A stretch of DNA of 64,000 nt from UBA1563 sp037440065 (GTDB taxonomy: Bacteria; Bacteroidota; Ignavibacteria; Ignavibacteriales; Ignavibacteriaceae). Shown piece by piece: positions 36,287 through 46,478 of this stretch (positions are counted from its first letter, which is position 1; every line of letters starts with the position of its first letter). The translations under genes and the position numbers were made by a program. The notes beneath the pieces are model-generated. The model saw only the letters and a list, made by a program, of their open reading frames with translations. It did no database searches and was not told where the DNA came from. The stretch lies in contig JBBIUV010000018.1 of NCBI GenBank assembly GCA_037440065.1, positions 354,676-418,675 on the forward strand. Direction: 5' to 3'.

Positions 36287-38596
36287 ATGAAAAAATATTT
36301 TCTATTCAGTTTAGTTCTCTGCGCATTATTTTTGAGCGCACTCAATTTTGCCGGAGTTAAAGTTATTGCTCATCGCGGCGGCTCTTACTTAGCTCCGGAA
36401 AATACTGCGTCAGCTTGGAAAAAAGCGGCTGCCCTTAAAGCAGATTATTTTGAACTTGATATCCAACTCTCCAGCGATGATTCATTAATGATAATGCATG
36501 ACGATACCGTAAACCGGACAACAAACGGAACCGGAACCGTTAGCGCTATGACGTATGCACAACTTCGTGCGTTAGATGCCGGTTCATGGTTTGGCGCCGC
36601 ATTTGCAGGAGAGAAAGTCCCAACATTTTCGGAAGCTTTATACACCGCCAAGTCCGATCCAAACAATATTGGCATAGTAGCCGAAATCAAAACGTCTAAC
36701 GCAACCGCAGTGGCTAAAGTTGTTAAAATGATCCAAGATTACGGCATGCAGAGAAGAGTTGTTGTATCAAGTTTTAATTTTGCACAAATCTCCCAGGTTA
36801 AAACTTTAGACCCTACTGTTAAAGTTCAACTTTTTGGAACAATTACCAATTTCAATATTGATCAAGTTTCGAGTATTGGCGGAGAATGGGTTGGCAGTGG
36901 CGGAACAACTACACAAGCGATCATCGATTATGCTCACTCAAAGAATGTTCTTTACAATGCATGGACGATTAACAGTTCCACCCAAATGATTCCACTTATT
37001 AAAACTACCGTTGTAGATGGAATAACAACCGACGCGCCCGATGTATTAATTGCTCTTGCTGACGATACACCTCCAACTGATGTTGTATTAAACACTCCAA
37101 TAATTTCAGCTACAAAAGTAACACTTAGCTGGCAAGCTGCAATCGATGAACAGAGCGGTGTAACCAATTATCTTATTTACCGCGATGGTGTTTCTTCACC
37201 AACAACCTTAGTAGCAACAGTAGGCAAGGTAACGGAATTTATTGAAGAAACTTATGCTGAAAATCAGACTTTCTTCTACAGAGTTAAAGCTAAAAACGCG
37301 GCAGGAATCCTAAGTTCCAACTTTAGTAATGAAGTCTCAGCCACCACTGGTGCAGATATTACCAAACCTGTTGTTTCTTATATAACTTCAAATGGAGATA
37401 GTTCAAAAGTTATTGTTGAGTTTAGCGAGAGAGTGGATAAGACAACAGCAGAGATAAGTACCAACTATGAAATTGATAAATCCATTTCTGTACTAACTGC
37501 CAAATTAACTTCGGATCAAAGACAGGTTATCCTCACCACTTCGAAACTGGCAGATACAACTTATTCGTTGACTGTTTTAAATGTAAAAGACAAAGCACTA
37601 ACCGCAAATGTAATTGAAACAAGTTCAAAAATTTTCCGGCACAACAATGTTTCTTCGGACATCATTGCATTTTATACTTTGGATGAGACAAAAATTGTTG
37701 GATCAGATACGCTGGTGGTGGACGCATCTGTAAATGCTAATAATGGTATTGCTAAAAACGGCCCCGTTATTTCTGAAGGTTATCTCGGTAATGCTTTAAA
37801 ATTTGACGGAGTTGATGATTACGTGCAATTCCAGACTTCCCCATCTTTTGATTCACCTAGCGGAGCTGTGTCAGTTTCCGTTTGGACGGTTTTGAATTAT
37901 TTACCGGCTGACCTCCCTGCTTCTTTTGGTCCAATTTTCGACTCTGAGACAGATAATTATGTTGTCTATGAAGATAGAGGAAATAATGAATTACGATTTA
38001 AAGCAGCTACTTCCGGCGGGGCAGCCAGGCCTGGAATTAAAGCCTCAGAACTGAAAACCGGTGAATGGCTCCACATCGTTGGTGTTTACGACGGAACTAA
38101 CGCTAAAATTTATTTGAATGGAATATTAAAGAGTACATTACCGCTTACAGGAACGGTGAATAAAGGACAGGTTGCAACACTTGGTAAAAGCGGAACTTCC
38201 TTTTTCAGTGGAAAAATTGACAATGTTCAAATCTTCAACAAAGCATTATCTTATTCAGAAGTAGGTGATTTGTACACAAAAACTAAAGCATCGCCAATTA
38301 TCACCGGAATAGAGAGTGAAGAGATAAATCTCAACAATTTTGACTTAAAACAGAACTACCCAAATCCATTTAATCCAAACACGGTTATTCACTGGCAAAT
38401 GCCAGTTGGCGGATTTGTATCGTTAAAGGTTTATGACGTTCTTGGAAGAGAAGTTTCAACTTTAGTAAATCAATACCAGACGGCGGGAGATCATTCTGTA
38501 AATTTTAATGCAAAGGGATTTGCAAGCGGATTATATTTCTATAAAATTGAATCAGGTTCATTTCAGAGTATAAAGAAAATGATTCTGCTTAAATAA
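36287..38596 (+). CDS. Secreted glycerophosphodiester phosphodiesterase with FnIII, Ig-like and LamG domains and T9SS tail
   Basis: The 769-residue protein has a signal peptide ending SALNFAG. The GDPD catalytic domain (about 24-260) has IAHRGG (H29), APENT, FELDIQLS and MIMHDDTVNRTTNGTG. These give the two catalytic histidines and the metal-binding acids of the family. A FnIII domain (about 265-355), an Ig-like SwmB-type domain (about 362-445; KVIVEFSERVD), a LamG domain (about 455-665; ALKFDGVDDYVQF) and a T9SS domain (YPNPFNPNTVIHW, IKKMILLK) follow. The enzyme should release alcohols from glycerophosphodiesters such as deacylated phospholipids or teichoic-acid-like polymers. An AAGGAA ribosome site precedes the start. 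The 239-bp gap upstream shows no clear terminator or ORF. Confidence 0.93.
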   Translation: MKKYFLFSLVLCALFLSALNFAGVKVIAHRGGSYLAPENTASAWKKAAALKADYFELDIQLSSDDSLMIMHDDTVNRTTNGTGTVSAMTYAQLRALDAGSWFGAAFAGEKVPTFSEALYTAKSDPNNIGIVAEIKTSNATAVAKVVKMIQDYGMQRRVVVSSFNFAQISQVKTLDPTVKVQLFGTITNFNIDQVSSIGGEWVGSGGTTTQAIIDYAHSKNVLYNAWTINSSTQMIPLIKTTVVDGITTDAPDVLIALADDTPPTDVVLNTPIISATKVTLSWQAAIDEQSGVTNYLIYRDGVSSPTTLVATVGKVTEFIEETYAENQTFFYRVKAKNAAGILSSNFSNEVSATTGADITKPVVSYITSNGDSSKVIVEFSERVDKTTAEISTNYEIDKSISVLTAKLTSDQRQVILTTSKLADTTYSLTVLNVKDKALTANVIETSSKIFRHNNVSSDIIAFYTLDETKIVGSDTLVVDASVNANNGIAKNGPVISEGYLGNALKFDGVDDYVQFQTSPSFDSPSGAVSVSVWTVLNYLPADLPASFGPIFDSETDNYVVYEDRGNNELRFKAATSGGAARPGIKASELKTGEWLHIVGVYDGTNAKIYLNGILKSTLPLTGTVNKGQVATLGKSGTSFFSGKIDNVQIFNKALSYSEVGDLYTKTKASPIITGIESEEINLNNFDLKQNYPNPFNPNTVIHWQMPVGGFVSLKVYDVLGREVSTLVNQYQTAGDHSVNFNAKGFASGLYFYKIESGSFQSIKKMILLK

Positions 38597-38608
38597 TCTG
38601 AAATCCTT

Positions 38609-38653
38609 TGCCCCGCTTAGAATGTGCAATTTGTTTTAAGCGGGGCATTTTTT
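38609..38653 (+). terminator. Strong Rho-independent terminator after the GDPD gene
   Basis: TGCCCCGCTTA (38609-38619) pairs perfectly with TAAGCGGGGCA (38637-38647). A six-T run follows. Confidence 0.9.
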
Positions 38654-38699
38654 ATTTTAAAGAAGAGATAAACTTTATTCATACTTAGGATCCTACATC

Positions 38700-41363
38700 A
38701 TGCACACAAATTTTGTGAAGCAAATAACCCGCCATTTCCTTCTCCTTTTAGTATTCGCTATAGAAACTGTACTTGCACAATCAATCCAACTTCCAAACGA
38801 GTGGAAATTTAAATTAGGAGATGACCCGCAATTCGCAAGTCAATCTTTTAATGATGATAATTGGGGAACGAAACCTGTAAGCGCAAGCTGGTCAGCTACT
38901 GGAATTGAAAAGGACGTTTATTCATGGTACCGAGTAAGGATTGTTATTCCTTCAAGTATGAAAAGCGCTGCTGAAAAAAGAAATGGATTTAAACTCTGTC
39001 TCGGCAAGATCGACGATGTCGATCAAACATTTTTTAACGGTAAAATGATCGGACAAACCGGTTCGCTTCCTCCAAATTACGAAACGAAGTGGGACGCAGA
39101 TAGAGTTTATTTTATCTCCGAAAATGAAATTTTGTGGGACAAAGAAAACCTTATTGCTGTTAGAGTTTTCAGTCCGGATCCTGGCGGAATTGGAATGTAT
39201 CTTGGACCCTATACCATTGGACCTATCAATTGGTCGGATTTCATATCGGTTAAACACACAATTATGAAAACCGAAAATAACGGATTTATAACGAGTATAA
39301 AATTTGTTAACAATGGTCACGCTTCTCTTAAAGGAAAAATAAATTATTGGGTTAAAGATAAATTGGGGAATGAATTGTTTACGGAGGCTAAGTCTGTGTT
39401 CATCCCAAAAGAAAAAGATTTTGAGAATGTAATTACATTTTCGAATTATCAGCCTAAACAAGAAAACGCCTTTCTAAAAGTTGGTTATCAGATTGAAGAA
39501 GATGAAAGTTCAATTGTTGTAAAAGGGGAACAAGGCTATTTGCCGGATCGATCTATAAATATTCCTCTTGCTGATGAGCCAAAACCAATTGTAGAAAATA
39601 AAATTCGAGAAATGTTTAGTTCAATTCCGTTTCAAGACCAGCAATTAAACGGTTATCTCGGGAAACGTCTTGAAAAAAATTTAGAGGAGCGGCTTCTCAA
39701 AATAGATGAAGAAGGAATGATAGATGGTTATTTACAGAGACCAGGAAATCATCCGTGGATTGGTGAACATGTCGGTAAATATTTAGAGACTGCCTGTAAC
39801 GTTTGGAAAAATAGTCACGACACCAGAGTGAAAAAGCAGATGGACCGTATTATGTACGAACTGATTAACTCGCAATTGGAAGATGGATATCTAGGTACGT
39901 ACACTCGGGATAATTATTGGACAAGCTGGGATGTCTGGTCGCATAAATACAATTTATATGGTTTACTCGCTTATTACAAAACAACCGGTTATCTGCCCGC
40001 GCTTGAAGCTTGCAAGAAAATGGGAGATTTAATGTGTTCAACTTTTGGGAATAATTCCGGACAGCGCGATATTATTCTTGCAGGGGAACATGTTGGAATG
40101 GCGGCTACAAGTGTTTTGGATCCGATGGTTGAACTCTATAAATATACCGGTGAGAAAAAATATTTGGATTTTTGTTATTACATTCTTGATGCATGGGAAC
40201 AAAAAAATGGTCCGAAAATTATTAGTTCACTACTCTCTACCGGCAAAGTAAACAAGGTAGCGAACGGTAAAGCATATGAGATGCTTTCAAATTTAGTTGG
40301 ATTGATAAATCTTTACAAACTTACCGGAGACGAAAATCTTTTAAGACCTGTGTTGATAGCCTGGAATGATATCGTATCGAAGAGACTTTACATTACCGGA
40401 ACAACAAGTTCATGGGAACATTTTCAGGATGATGAAGTACTCCCCGCAGCCGATAAAGATCATATGGGTGAAGGCTGTGTTACAACTACATGGATTCAGT
40501 TGAATCAAATTCTTTTATCTGTTACCGGTGACATAAAATATCTTGAACAAATTGAAAAGACAATTTATAATCATTTGTTGGGGGCTGAAAATCCTGAAAC
40601 AGGATGCGTAAGCTATTATACTCCGTTGATGGACAAAAAACCTTTTATTTGCTCGATTAGTTGCTGTACTTCAAGCGTACCGCGCGGAATAGCGATGATT
40701 CCATTTTTTACTTTTGGCAATTTGAATAAAAATCCAACTCTGATGTTCTATGAACCTGCATTGTACAAAGAAAAAATTACCACAATTGATAAAAAGAAAA
40801 TTGATCTAGCATTAAAAGTCGAAAGTAATTTCCCGGAAAGTGGAGAATTGATTGTAAGAGTTAGCACTTCTCAAACCGCTTTATTTACGATAGCATTGAG
40901 CGTCCCATCATGGGCAACATCATTTAAAGCAAAAGTCGGAGGCAAAGAATATAAAGGCGAACCAAATCAATTTTTAACGATTGATCGTATATGGAAACAG
41001 GGCGATAAAATTAAAATATCTTTTTCAATGCATATCAAAATAAAAAATGGCGGTAAAAGTTATCCAGGTCAAATTGCACTTGAGAGGGGTCCGCAGGTTT
41101 TAGCGATTGATACTTTACTCAATCATGAATTACCAAAAGATGCTGAATTATTTTTAGAAGAAAAAAGTCTCATTGATTTAGCAATCGATAAAAGCAATGT
41201 AAAGTTATTGCCTGAAAAATGGATTGGGGAACAAGCTTACATGTTAAATATTGTTGATACAAAGAAGAAGAATAAAAGCTCTAAAATAAATTTAGTTCCT
41301 TTTGCAGATGCAAGCCAGACAGGTGGATCGGTGAAAGTCTGGCTGTCTATAAAAGTTAAATAA
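38700..41363 (+). CDS. Secreted GH127-type glycosidase (beta-L-arabinofuranosidase family) with GH2-like N-terminal domain
   Basis: The 887-residue protein has a signal peptide ending ETVLAQ. An N-terminal jelly roll (about 30-185; LPNEWKFKLGDDPQF, DQTFFNGKMIGQTG) resembles the sugar-binding domain of GH2 enzymes. The catalytic alpha-barrel (about 305-690) matches GH127/DUF1680: DGYLQRPGNHPWIGEHVGKY, DGYLGTY, and E591 with C593 in MGEGCVTTTW. C651, C655 and C656 lie in CSISCCTSSVPRG, matching the family's zinc-cysteine cluster. Beta domains close the protein. It lacks the T9SS tail, so it may stay periplasmic. GH127 founders cleave terminal beta-L-arabinofuranosides, but the family is broad, so the substrate is tentative. 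It ends 7 bp from the convergent kinase gene. Confidence 0.88.
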   Translation: MHTNFVKQITRHFLLLLVFAIETVLAQSIQLPNEWKFKLGDDPQFASQSFNDDNWGTKPVSASWSATGIEKDVYSWYRVRIVIPSSMKSAAEKRNGFKLCLGKIDDVDQTFFNGKMIGQTGSLPPNYETKWDADRVYFISENEILWDKENLIAVRVFSPDPGGIGMYLGPYTIGPINWSDFISVKHTIMKTENNGFITSIKFVNNGHASLKGKINYWVKDKLGNELFTEAKSVFIPKEKDFENVITFSNYQPKQENAFLKVGYQIEEDESSIVVKGEQGYLPDRSINIPLADEPKPIVENKIREMFSSIPFQDQQLNGYLGKRLEKNLEERLLKIDEEGMIDGYLQRPGNHPWIGEHVGKYLETACNVWKNSHDTRVKKQMDRIMYELINSQLEDGYLGTYTRDNYWTSWDVWSHKYNLYGLLAYYKTTGYLPALEACKKMGDLMCSTFGNNSGQRDIILAGEHVGMAATSVLDPMVELYKYTGEKKYLDFCYYILDAWEQKNGPKIISSLLSTGKVNKVANGKAYEMLSNLVGLINLYKLTGDENLLRPVLIAWNDIVSKRLYITGTTSSWEHFQDDEVLPAADKDHMGEGCVTTTWIQLNQILLSVTGDIKYLEQIEKTIYNHLLGAENPETGCVSYYTPLMDKKPFICSISCCTSSVPRGIAMIPFFTFGNLNKNPTLMFYEPALYKEKITTIDKKKIDLALKVESNFPESGELIVRVSTSQTALFTIALSVPSWATSFKAKVGGKEYKGEPNQFLTIDRIWKQGDKIKISFSMHIKIKNGGKSYPGQIALERGPQVLAIDTLLNHELPKDAELFLEEKSLIDLAIDKSNVKLLPEKWIGEQAYMLNIVDTKKKNKSSKINLVPFADASQTGGSVKVWLSIKVK

Positions 41364-41370
41364 TTTGATA

Positions 41371-44300
41371 TTAGAAATTCGCCAACATATTTAAAAGCGC
41401 CTCTTTTGTAAAAGGTTTAGAAAGATACTCATCGCAGCCAGCTGCAAGAGAATTTTGTCTATCTTTATCAAATGCGTGCGCTGTTATTGCAATTATTGGG
41501 ATATGACGGAAATTTTCTTTTGTTTTTAATTCTTTAGTTAATTCCAAACCATTTTTGGAACCGCGGATAGAAATATCCATCAAAATGAAATCAACATTAT
41601 GATTCTCAAGTACTTTAATTGCTTCATCCGAAGAAGCAATTACAATGGTTTTATATTTACTTGCTAAAAAACTTGAAATGGTAACTTGATTAATTAGGTC
41701 ATCTTCAATAACCAAGACCAATTGTTTCTCAGATATTCTTTGCTCTTCAACTTTGGTCTGAACTTTTTCTTTAATCTCTTTCTTCTTTTTTTGTCTTGAG
41801 GTTTTTGTAAAAGTAATGGTAAAAGTTGTTCCCATTCCTTTTTTACTTTCTACAGAAATTTGCGCTTCGTTGAGTTCCAAAAATTGTTTTACCAGTGATA
41901 AACCGAGCCCAACCCCTTCGTATGCACGTCCGTACCCCATTTCTTCTTGCCTGTAAGGTTCAAAAAGATGTTTTAAATATTCTTCCGTCATCCCGATTCC
42001 GTTATCTTTTACTTTAACTAATACTTCTCCGTCTTTACCGGGGGAGAGACTAAGAGTTATAGGCCCTTCTTTAGAATATTTTATAGCGTTATCAATTAGA
42101 TTTGATATTGCATGAGTTATTGAATATTCATCTGCCGTGAGCAAGATTGCTTTATCAAAGTGATTTTCAAATTTTAGTTCAAGTGAAGAGTAATTTGCAC
42201 GAATATAAAATTCTTTATACAAACTTGAACAGATCGACGTTAAATTTATTTCCTTTGGTGCGATGGGGAAGTCTCCCGATTTTAATCGTGAGAAATTCAA
42301 GATCATATCAACAGTCCTTATTATTCGCTGGCTGGATGTTTCGATTCCTTCAAAAAAAGATTCTTCGTTCTTGGTTACATATTGTGAAAGCGAATCCTTT
42401 ATAATACTCGTCATTCCTAAAATTCCGTTTAAAGGAGTTCGTATTTCGTGTGACATGTTTGCAATAAATCCATCCTTAACACTGTTGGCACGTTCGGCCG
42501 CTTCTTTGGAGGCGATTAACTCACCTGTCATTCTTTTCCGTTCGGTAATATCGCGAATAATTAATTGCACCGCAGGATTATGTCCGAATTTTATGGCCAT
42601 GGCTTTTACTTCAACATCAACCTCAGAACCGTCAAGTTTAATAAATTTTTCTTCGGCAGGAGGTAAAACAATTCCATCAGCAACAACTTTTTTCATCCGT
42701 TCACCCACAAATTGGCGAAAATCTGGATGCACAAATTGAATAACCGATTTGCCGAGTAATTCATCGGAACTTTTTGCTGCCATCAACCGGACACATTCAT
42801 TATTTACGAACGTTATTTTCCCCTCAACATAGATTGCTATAGCATCGGGAGAATTTTCTACAAGTTCGCGATACTTTAATTCGCTTTCTTGAAGCGAAGC
42901 TTCTGCTAATTTTCTATCGGTGATGTCGCGCCAAACGGTATAAAAAGTCTGCTTACCTTTAATCGTGATTGATGTTAACATAACTTCAACGGGGATTTCA
43001 GTTCCATCAGCTTTTAAGTGAATCCATTCAAAGCGGTTATAACCATCGCGGATTGCTTTATCAATCATCAATTTTGCTTTCTCTGCGGAGAGCATGCCGT
43101 CGGGCTGCAAGTTCGGCGATACTTCCCATGGCTGTTTGTTTAGAAATTCTTGTTTGGAGTTATATCCCAGAAGTGAAAGAGTTGCCTGGTTGCACTCAAA
43201 AAATCCCGAATCATTTAATAATAAATTTGGATCTGCCGATTCCTCAAATAATTTTCTAAATGTTGTTTCGCTTTCTTTTAACGCTTCTTCGGCTTGTTTC
43301 CGTTCTGTTATATCCGATCCTATTATTACAAGAGCTTTCCTGCTTCCATCAATTTCAAAAAGGGGAACTTTTCGAACTTCATACTGATGAATATTCCCTT
43401 GCTCATCAGGTACAAATTCATCGGCAATAAATAATTCTTTTTTATTCCAAGCTTTTTCATCATCAATGATGCAATTTGCATGTGCATCTTTTAGTTCAGG
43501 TCTCTCTTCACCAAGTTGAATATCTGTTTTCCCAACCCAATCATGGTTGTGAAGTAAGAACAATTTTTTAGCCGGTTCGTTTGTTATCAACCAGCGCCCT
43601 TCTCCATCTTTAAAAAATATCGCATCCGGTATGGCTTCTATCAAAGCAACAAGTTGTTGATTCGTTTCGTTTAAAATTAGTCGTGTTCGTTTTCGATCAG
43701 TGATATCTCTATTACTAATGCGTCTACCAAGAAATTTATTGTTGTTATCAAAAATTGGTCGGCAGATGTGGTGGAGAAAAACTATTGAACCATCTTTTTT
43801 TGTTATTCTAAACTCTAACTCATCAACATGGTTTCGAAAGTCTTCAGTGTAGTCTCTTCTATGATGCTCAGCAATTGTAGCTACGTCCTCAGGAACTACA
43901 ATCTTCATCAGTAAATCGGGTGTGGCGATAAATTCTTCTCGAGTATAGCCGGTAATTCTTTCGCACGAAGGAGACATATACATAATCTCTCCACCCTCTG
44001 TCTCCCAATATTCCCAATCGTAAGTGAAGTCAGCTACAGTTCGAAATTTTGCTTCATTCTGTTCCAAAATTTTTAATGTTGCAATACGTTCTTGGTTGTA
44101 CAGTGCTATTGATAATTGATCCGCTAATTGAGATCCGAAAGCAATTTCTTCGGCTTCCCAATGGTGTGGTCTATCAACATGTTCGAAACAAAGTGTCCCT
44201 AGATGAACGTCACCGTGTTTGATTACAGAGTCTAACATTGAAGTGATGCGGTTGGGAATTAAATATCCTTCAACATACCCTGCGGTGCGGGGATCAGTTA

Positions 44301-44706
44301 AAGCATTATCGGCATTTACAAATTTTTTTGTTTTTAGTGCATGAAACTCATTTACAAATTCTTCTTGTTTAAGAGCTATACCGTTTGAATGGAGTTTCTT
44401 TGAGTTTTCATAAAGATCAATGCAATGTAATTCTGTTTGCGACTTATTAAAGAACCATACACTCACCCGCTCAATATTCAGGACTTCAGCAACTTTTTCA
44501 TTCAATAAAACCGAGAAGGCTTCAACATTTCCATTCACAAGAAAAGGAGAGATCGCTAATTCACTAATTACTTTTTGAAAGCGCTTGGTTGTTTCGTGTC
44601 TTAAGCGGAGTGCATCCTCAGCGTTTTTCTGATCTTCAAGTAGGCTTAACAGAACAAGACGTGAACGTTCTGATTCTTCAAGAAGTTGATTTGATAATTC
44701 TTCCAT
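41371..44706 (-). CDS. Soluble hybrid sensor kinase: GAF, four PAS, HisKA, HATPase, receiver
   Basis: The 1111-residue protein has no membrane helix. A short coiled coil (1-40) precedes a GAF domain (about 45-205; IERVSVWFF, LGTLCFEHV). Four PAS domains follow at about 218-340, 350-470, 480-600 and 606-724, three ending in the ITERK/ITDRK linker. The HisKA domain has H753 in NMSHEIRTPLNG. The HATPase (about 855-965) has NLIDNAIKYS and VKDNGIGM. The C-terminal receiver (about 995-1111) has VIEDD, phosphoacceptor D1044 in FILMDISI and a KPF lysine. It should relay an intracellular redox, ligand or light cue through H-to-D phosphotransfer; no DNA-binding output is present, so a phosphotransfer partner is expected elsewhere. 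The PAS-only gene ends 62 bp upstream, so the two are likely one operon. Confidence 0.95.
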   Translation of the reverse strand: MEELSNQLLEESERSRLVLLSLLEDQKNAEDALRLRHETTKRFQKVISELAISPFLVNGNVEAFSVLLNEKVAEVLNIERVSVWFFNKSQTELHCIDLYENSKKLHSNGIALKQEEFVNEFHALKTKKFVNADNALTDPRTAGYVEGYLIPNRITSMLDSVIKHGDVHLGTLCFEHVDRPHHWEAEEIAFGSQLADQLSIALYNQERIATLKILEQNEAKFRTVADFTYDWEYWETEGGEIMYMSPSCERITGYTREEFIATPDLLMKIVVPEDVATIAEHHRRDYTEDFRNHVDELEFRITKKDGSIVFLHHICRPIFDNNNKFLGRRISNRDITDRKRTRLILNETNQQLVALIEAIPDAIFFKDGEGRWLITNEPAKKLFLLHNHDWVGKTDIQLGEERPELKDAHANCIIDDEKAWNKKELFIADEFVPDEQGNIHQYEVRKVPLFEIDGSRKALVIIGSDITERKQAEEALKESETTFRKLFEESADPNLLLNDSGFFECNQATLSLLGYNSKQEFLNKQPWEVSPNLQPDGMLSAEKAKLMIDKAIRDGYNRFEWIHLKADGTEIPVEVMLTSITIKGKQTFYTVWRDITDRKLAEASLQESELKYRELVENSPDAIAIYVEGKITFVNNECVRLMAAKSSDELLGKSVIQFVHPDFRQFVGERMKKVVADGIVLPPAEEKFIKLDGSEVDVEVKAMAIKFGHNPAVQLIIRDITERKRMTGELIASKEAAERANSVKDGFIANMSHEIRTPLNGILGMTSIIKDSLSQYVTKNEESFFEGIETSSQRIIRTVDMILNFSRLKSGDFPIAPKEINLTSICSSLYKEFYIRANYSSLELKFENHFDKAILLTADEYSITHAISNLIDNAIKYSKEGPITLSLSPGKDGEVLVKVKDNGIGMTEEYLKHLFEPYRQEEMGYGRAYEGVGLGLSLVKQFLELNEAQISVESKKGMGTTFTITFTKTSRQKKKKEIKEKVQTKVEEQRISEKQLVLVIEDDLINQVTISSFLASKYKTIVIASSDEAIKVLENHNVDFILMDISIRGSKNGLELTKELKTKENFRHIPIIAITAHAFDKDRQNSLAAGCDEYLSKPFTKEALLNMLANF

Positions 44707-44768
44707 TAATAGACCTTTTAATTTTGCCCTTTATTGCGATGTTAATTGACCAAATTTGAGAGTTGATC

Positions 44769-46478
44769 TTATACCACATTATACTTTTTCGGCAGCCCCA
44801 ACCGTTCTAAGAGATGATTTACTTCTCTTTTCATTTCAATGATTCTTTCTTCTCTTCCGATTGTTGTGGCCTGCCATTTTTTTAGTTCATTTAATTGCGC
44901 CCTTATTCTTTCTTCCGCTTGTTTTCGCTCTTCAATATTTCTCAGAACGCAATGAACTTCTACAACTACATTGTTTACAACAATGGGTTTTGCGCTTACC
45001 TCCGCCCAGAACGGTTTTCGGTGTTTTGGGAGATAAAATAGTTCGAGGACCTTACTTTTTTTATCTTTAATTATTTCTTGAAAAGTTTGTGAGAATTTTT
45101 CTAACTGATTTTTATCAGCAAGATAAGCTGAAAAATGTTTTCCAAGTTCTTCAATTTCATCATACCCTCCAAAATGTCTAGAAGAGGGACTGATGTAAGT
45201 TAGGAAACCTTCTGAATTTAGTGTAAAGACCATATCAATGGCATTTTCGATCAGAAGACGGTATTTTTTTTCATTAGCTTTTAATTTTTCTTCAGCTGCT
45301 TTGCGTTCTGTTATATCTCTTGCAATTGAAAGAAATCCGGTTATTTTCCCACCGGAAACGAGAGGGGAACTTGCAACTTCCACCGGAAACTCTCTACCGT
45401 TTTTATCCAAAAGTTCCATCTCAAATATTCTTTTATCTAAGAAACCTGCATTACGCTCACGCAGATTTTGAGCTAATTTCTCATGATATTGTTTTGGGAT
45501 GAAATTCATCAAACTGGTGCCAAGATAATTTTCACTTGTAAGATTTGTTAACTCTAAAGCAGCTTCGTTTAAGTAGGTAATTTCTCCTTTTGGAGTATAA
45601 GTAATAATTACGTCGCCGGCAGTTTCTGCGAGAGTCCGGTATTTTTCTTCACTTTCTTCTATAAATTTTTGTGCCGTATATTTTTCGGTAACATCAGAAA
45701 AAACTATGATGATTCCAAGTATTTCTCCTTTGTCGTTTTTAATCGGAGCGGCACTATCGGCAATTTGATATTCTTTTCCATCTCCGGAAACGAGTGTAGT
45801 ATGATTGGCTAGCCCAACAATATTCCCGGTTTTAATAACGATTGCTAAAGGATTATCTACAGTTTCTCGCGTATCTGAATTAATTATTTTGAAAATTTCA
45901 TCAAGAGATTTCCCTTGAGCCTCGGAAAAACGATAACCGCAAAGTTTTTCGGCTATGGGATTCATTCTTGTAATTCTTCCCGCGACATCAGTTGAAATAA
46001 CTGCATCTCCTATTGACTGTAGAGTAACCGACAAATTTTCTTCACTTTTGCGTAATATTTCCTGAGCAAGTTTATTTTTTGTTTGGTCAACAACCAGAAC
46101 GGATAGTCCGATCACTTTCCCTTCTTTAGTTTTTATGGGATTGTAGTGATCCTGATAAAAAGTTCTCAAGAGATTTTCATCTCCGTAATCTTCTTCTAAT
46201 ACAAGGTGTTCACCTTTTAATGTGCGGTCGAAGTTGTTTTTAGCTTTCTGGCGGTCATCCGGGGACGAGATCGACTCAAGCATGTTTGTCCCGATCTCAA
46301 TTTCAACTCCCCAAATGTTTTTCATAATAGTTTTGTGAAAGGCTGTAAAGGCAGTATAGCAGTAGTTCAAATCAAGAGCAAAAAAGATTAGTTCTTGTGG
46401 GGTGTCTAAAACTGAGTGAAGTAACAGACTTTCGGTTAAGTCATGATTGTTTTTTTTGTGCTCTTCACTTTTATTCAT
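44769..46478 (-). CDS. PAS-only signalling protein (four PAS domains, C-terminal coiled coil, no kinase)
   Basis: The 569-residue protein carries four PAS domains at about 20-135, 148-270, 275-395 and 402-520, with the usual SEEKYRTLAE, DGREFPVEV-type and DITERK/NIEERK linkers. No histidine kinase, cyclase or DNA-binding domain follows. The last 50 residues (LKKWQATTIGREERIIEMKR ... LGLPKKY) form a predicted coiled coil of a type I recognise at the ends of PAS proteins. It starts about 390 bp from the divergent symporter gene and lies upstream of the hybrid kinase in the same direction. I infer a scaffold or sensory partner that modulates that kinase. Nothing suggests truncation of a former kinase domain, because the coiled-coil end is complete. 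Confidence 0.88.
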   Translation of the reverse strand: MNKSEEHKKNNHDLTESLLLHSVLDTPQELIFFALDLNYCYTAFTAFHKTIMKNIWGVEIEIGTNMLESISSPDDRQKAKNNFDRTLKGEHLVLEEDYGDENLLRTFYQDHYNPIKTKEGKVIGLSVLVVDQTKNKLAQEILRKSEENLSVTLQSIGDAVISTDVAGRITRMNPIAEKLCGYRFSEAQGKSLDEIFKIINSDTRETVDNPLAIVIKTGNIVGLANHTTLVSGDGKEYQIADSAAPIKNDKGEILGIIIVFSDVTEKYTAQKFIEESEEKYRTLAETAGDVIITYTPKGEITYLNEAALELTNLTSENYLGTSLMNFIPKQYHEKLAQNLRERNAGFLDKRIFEMELLDKNGREFPVEVASSPLVSGGKITGFLSIARDITERKAAEEKLKANEKKYRLLIENAIDMVFTLNSEGFLTYISPSSRHFGGYDEIEELGKHFSAYLADKNQLEKFSQTFQEIIKDKKSKVLELFYLPKHRKPFWAEVSAKPIVVNNVVVEVHCVLRNIEERKQAEERIRAQLNELKKWQATTIGREERIIEMKREVNHLLERLGLPKKYNVV

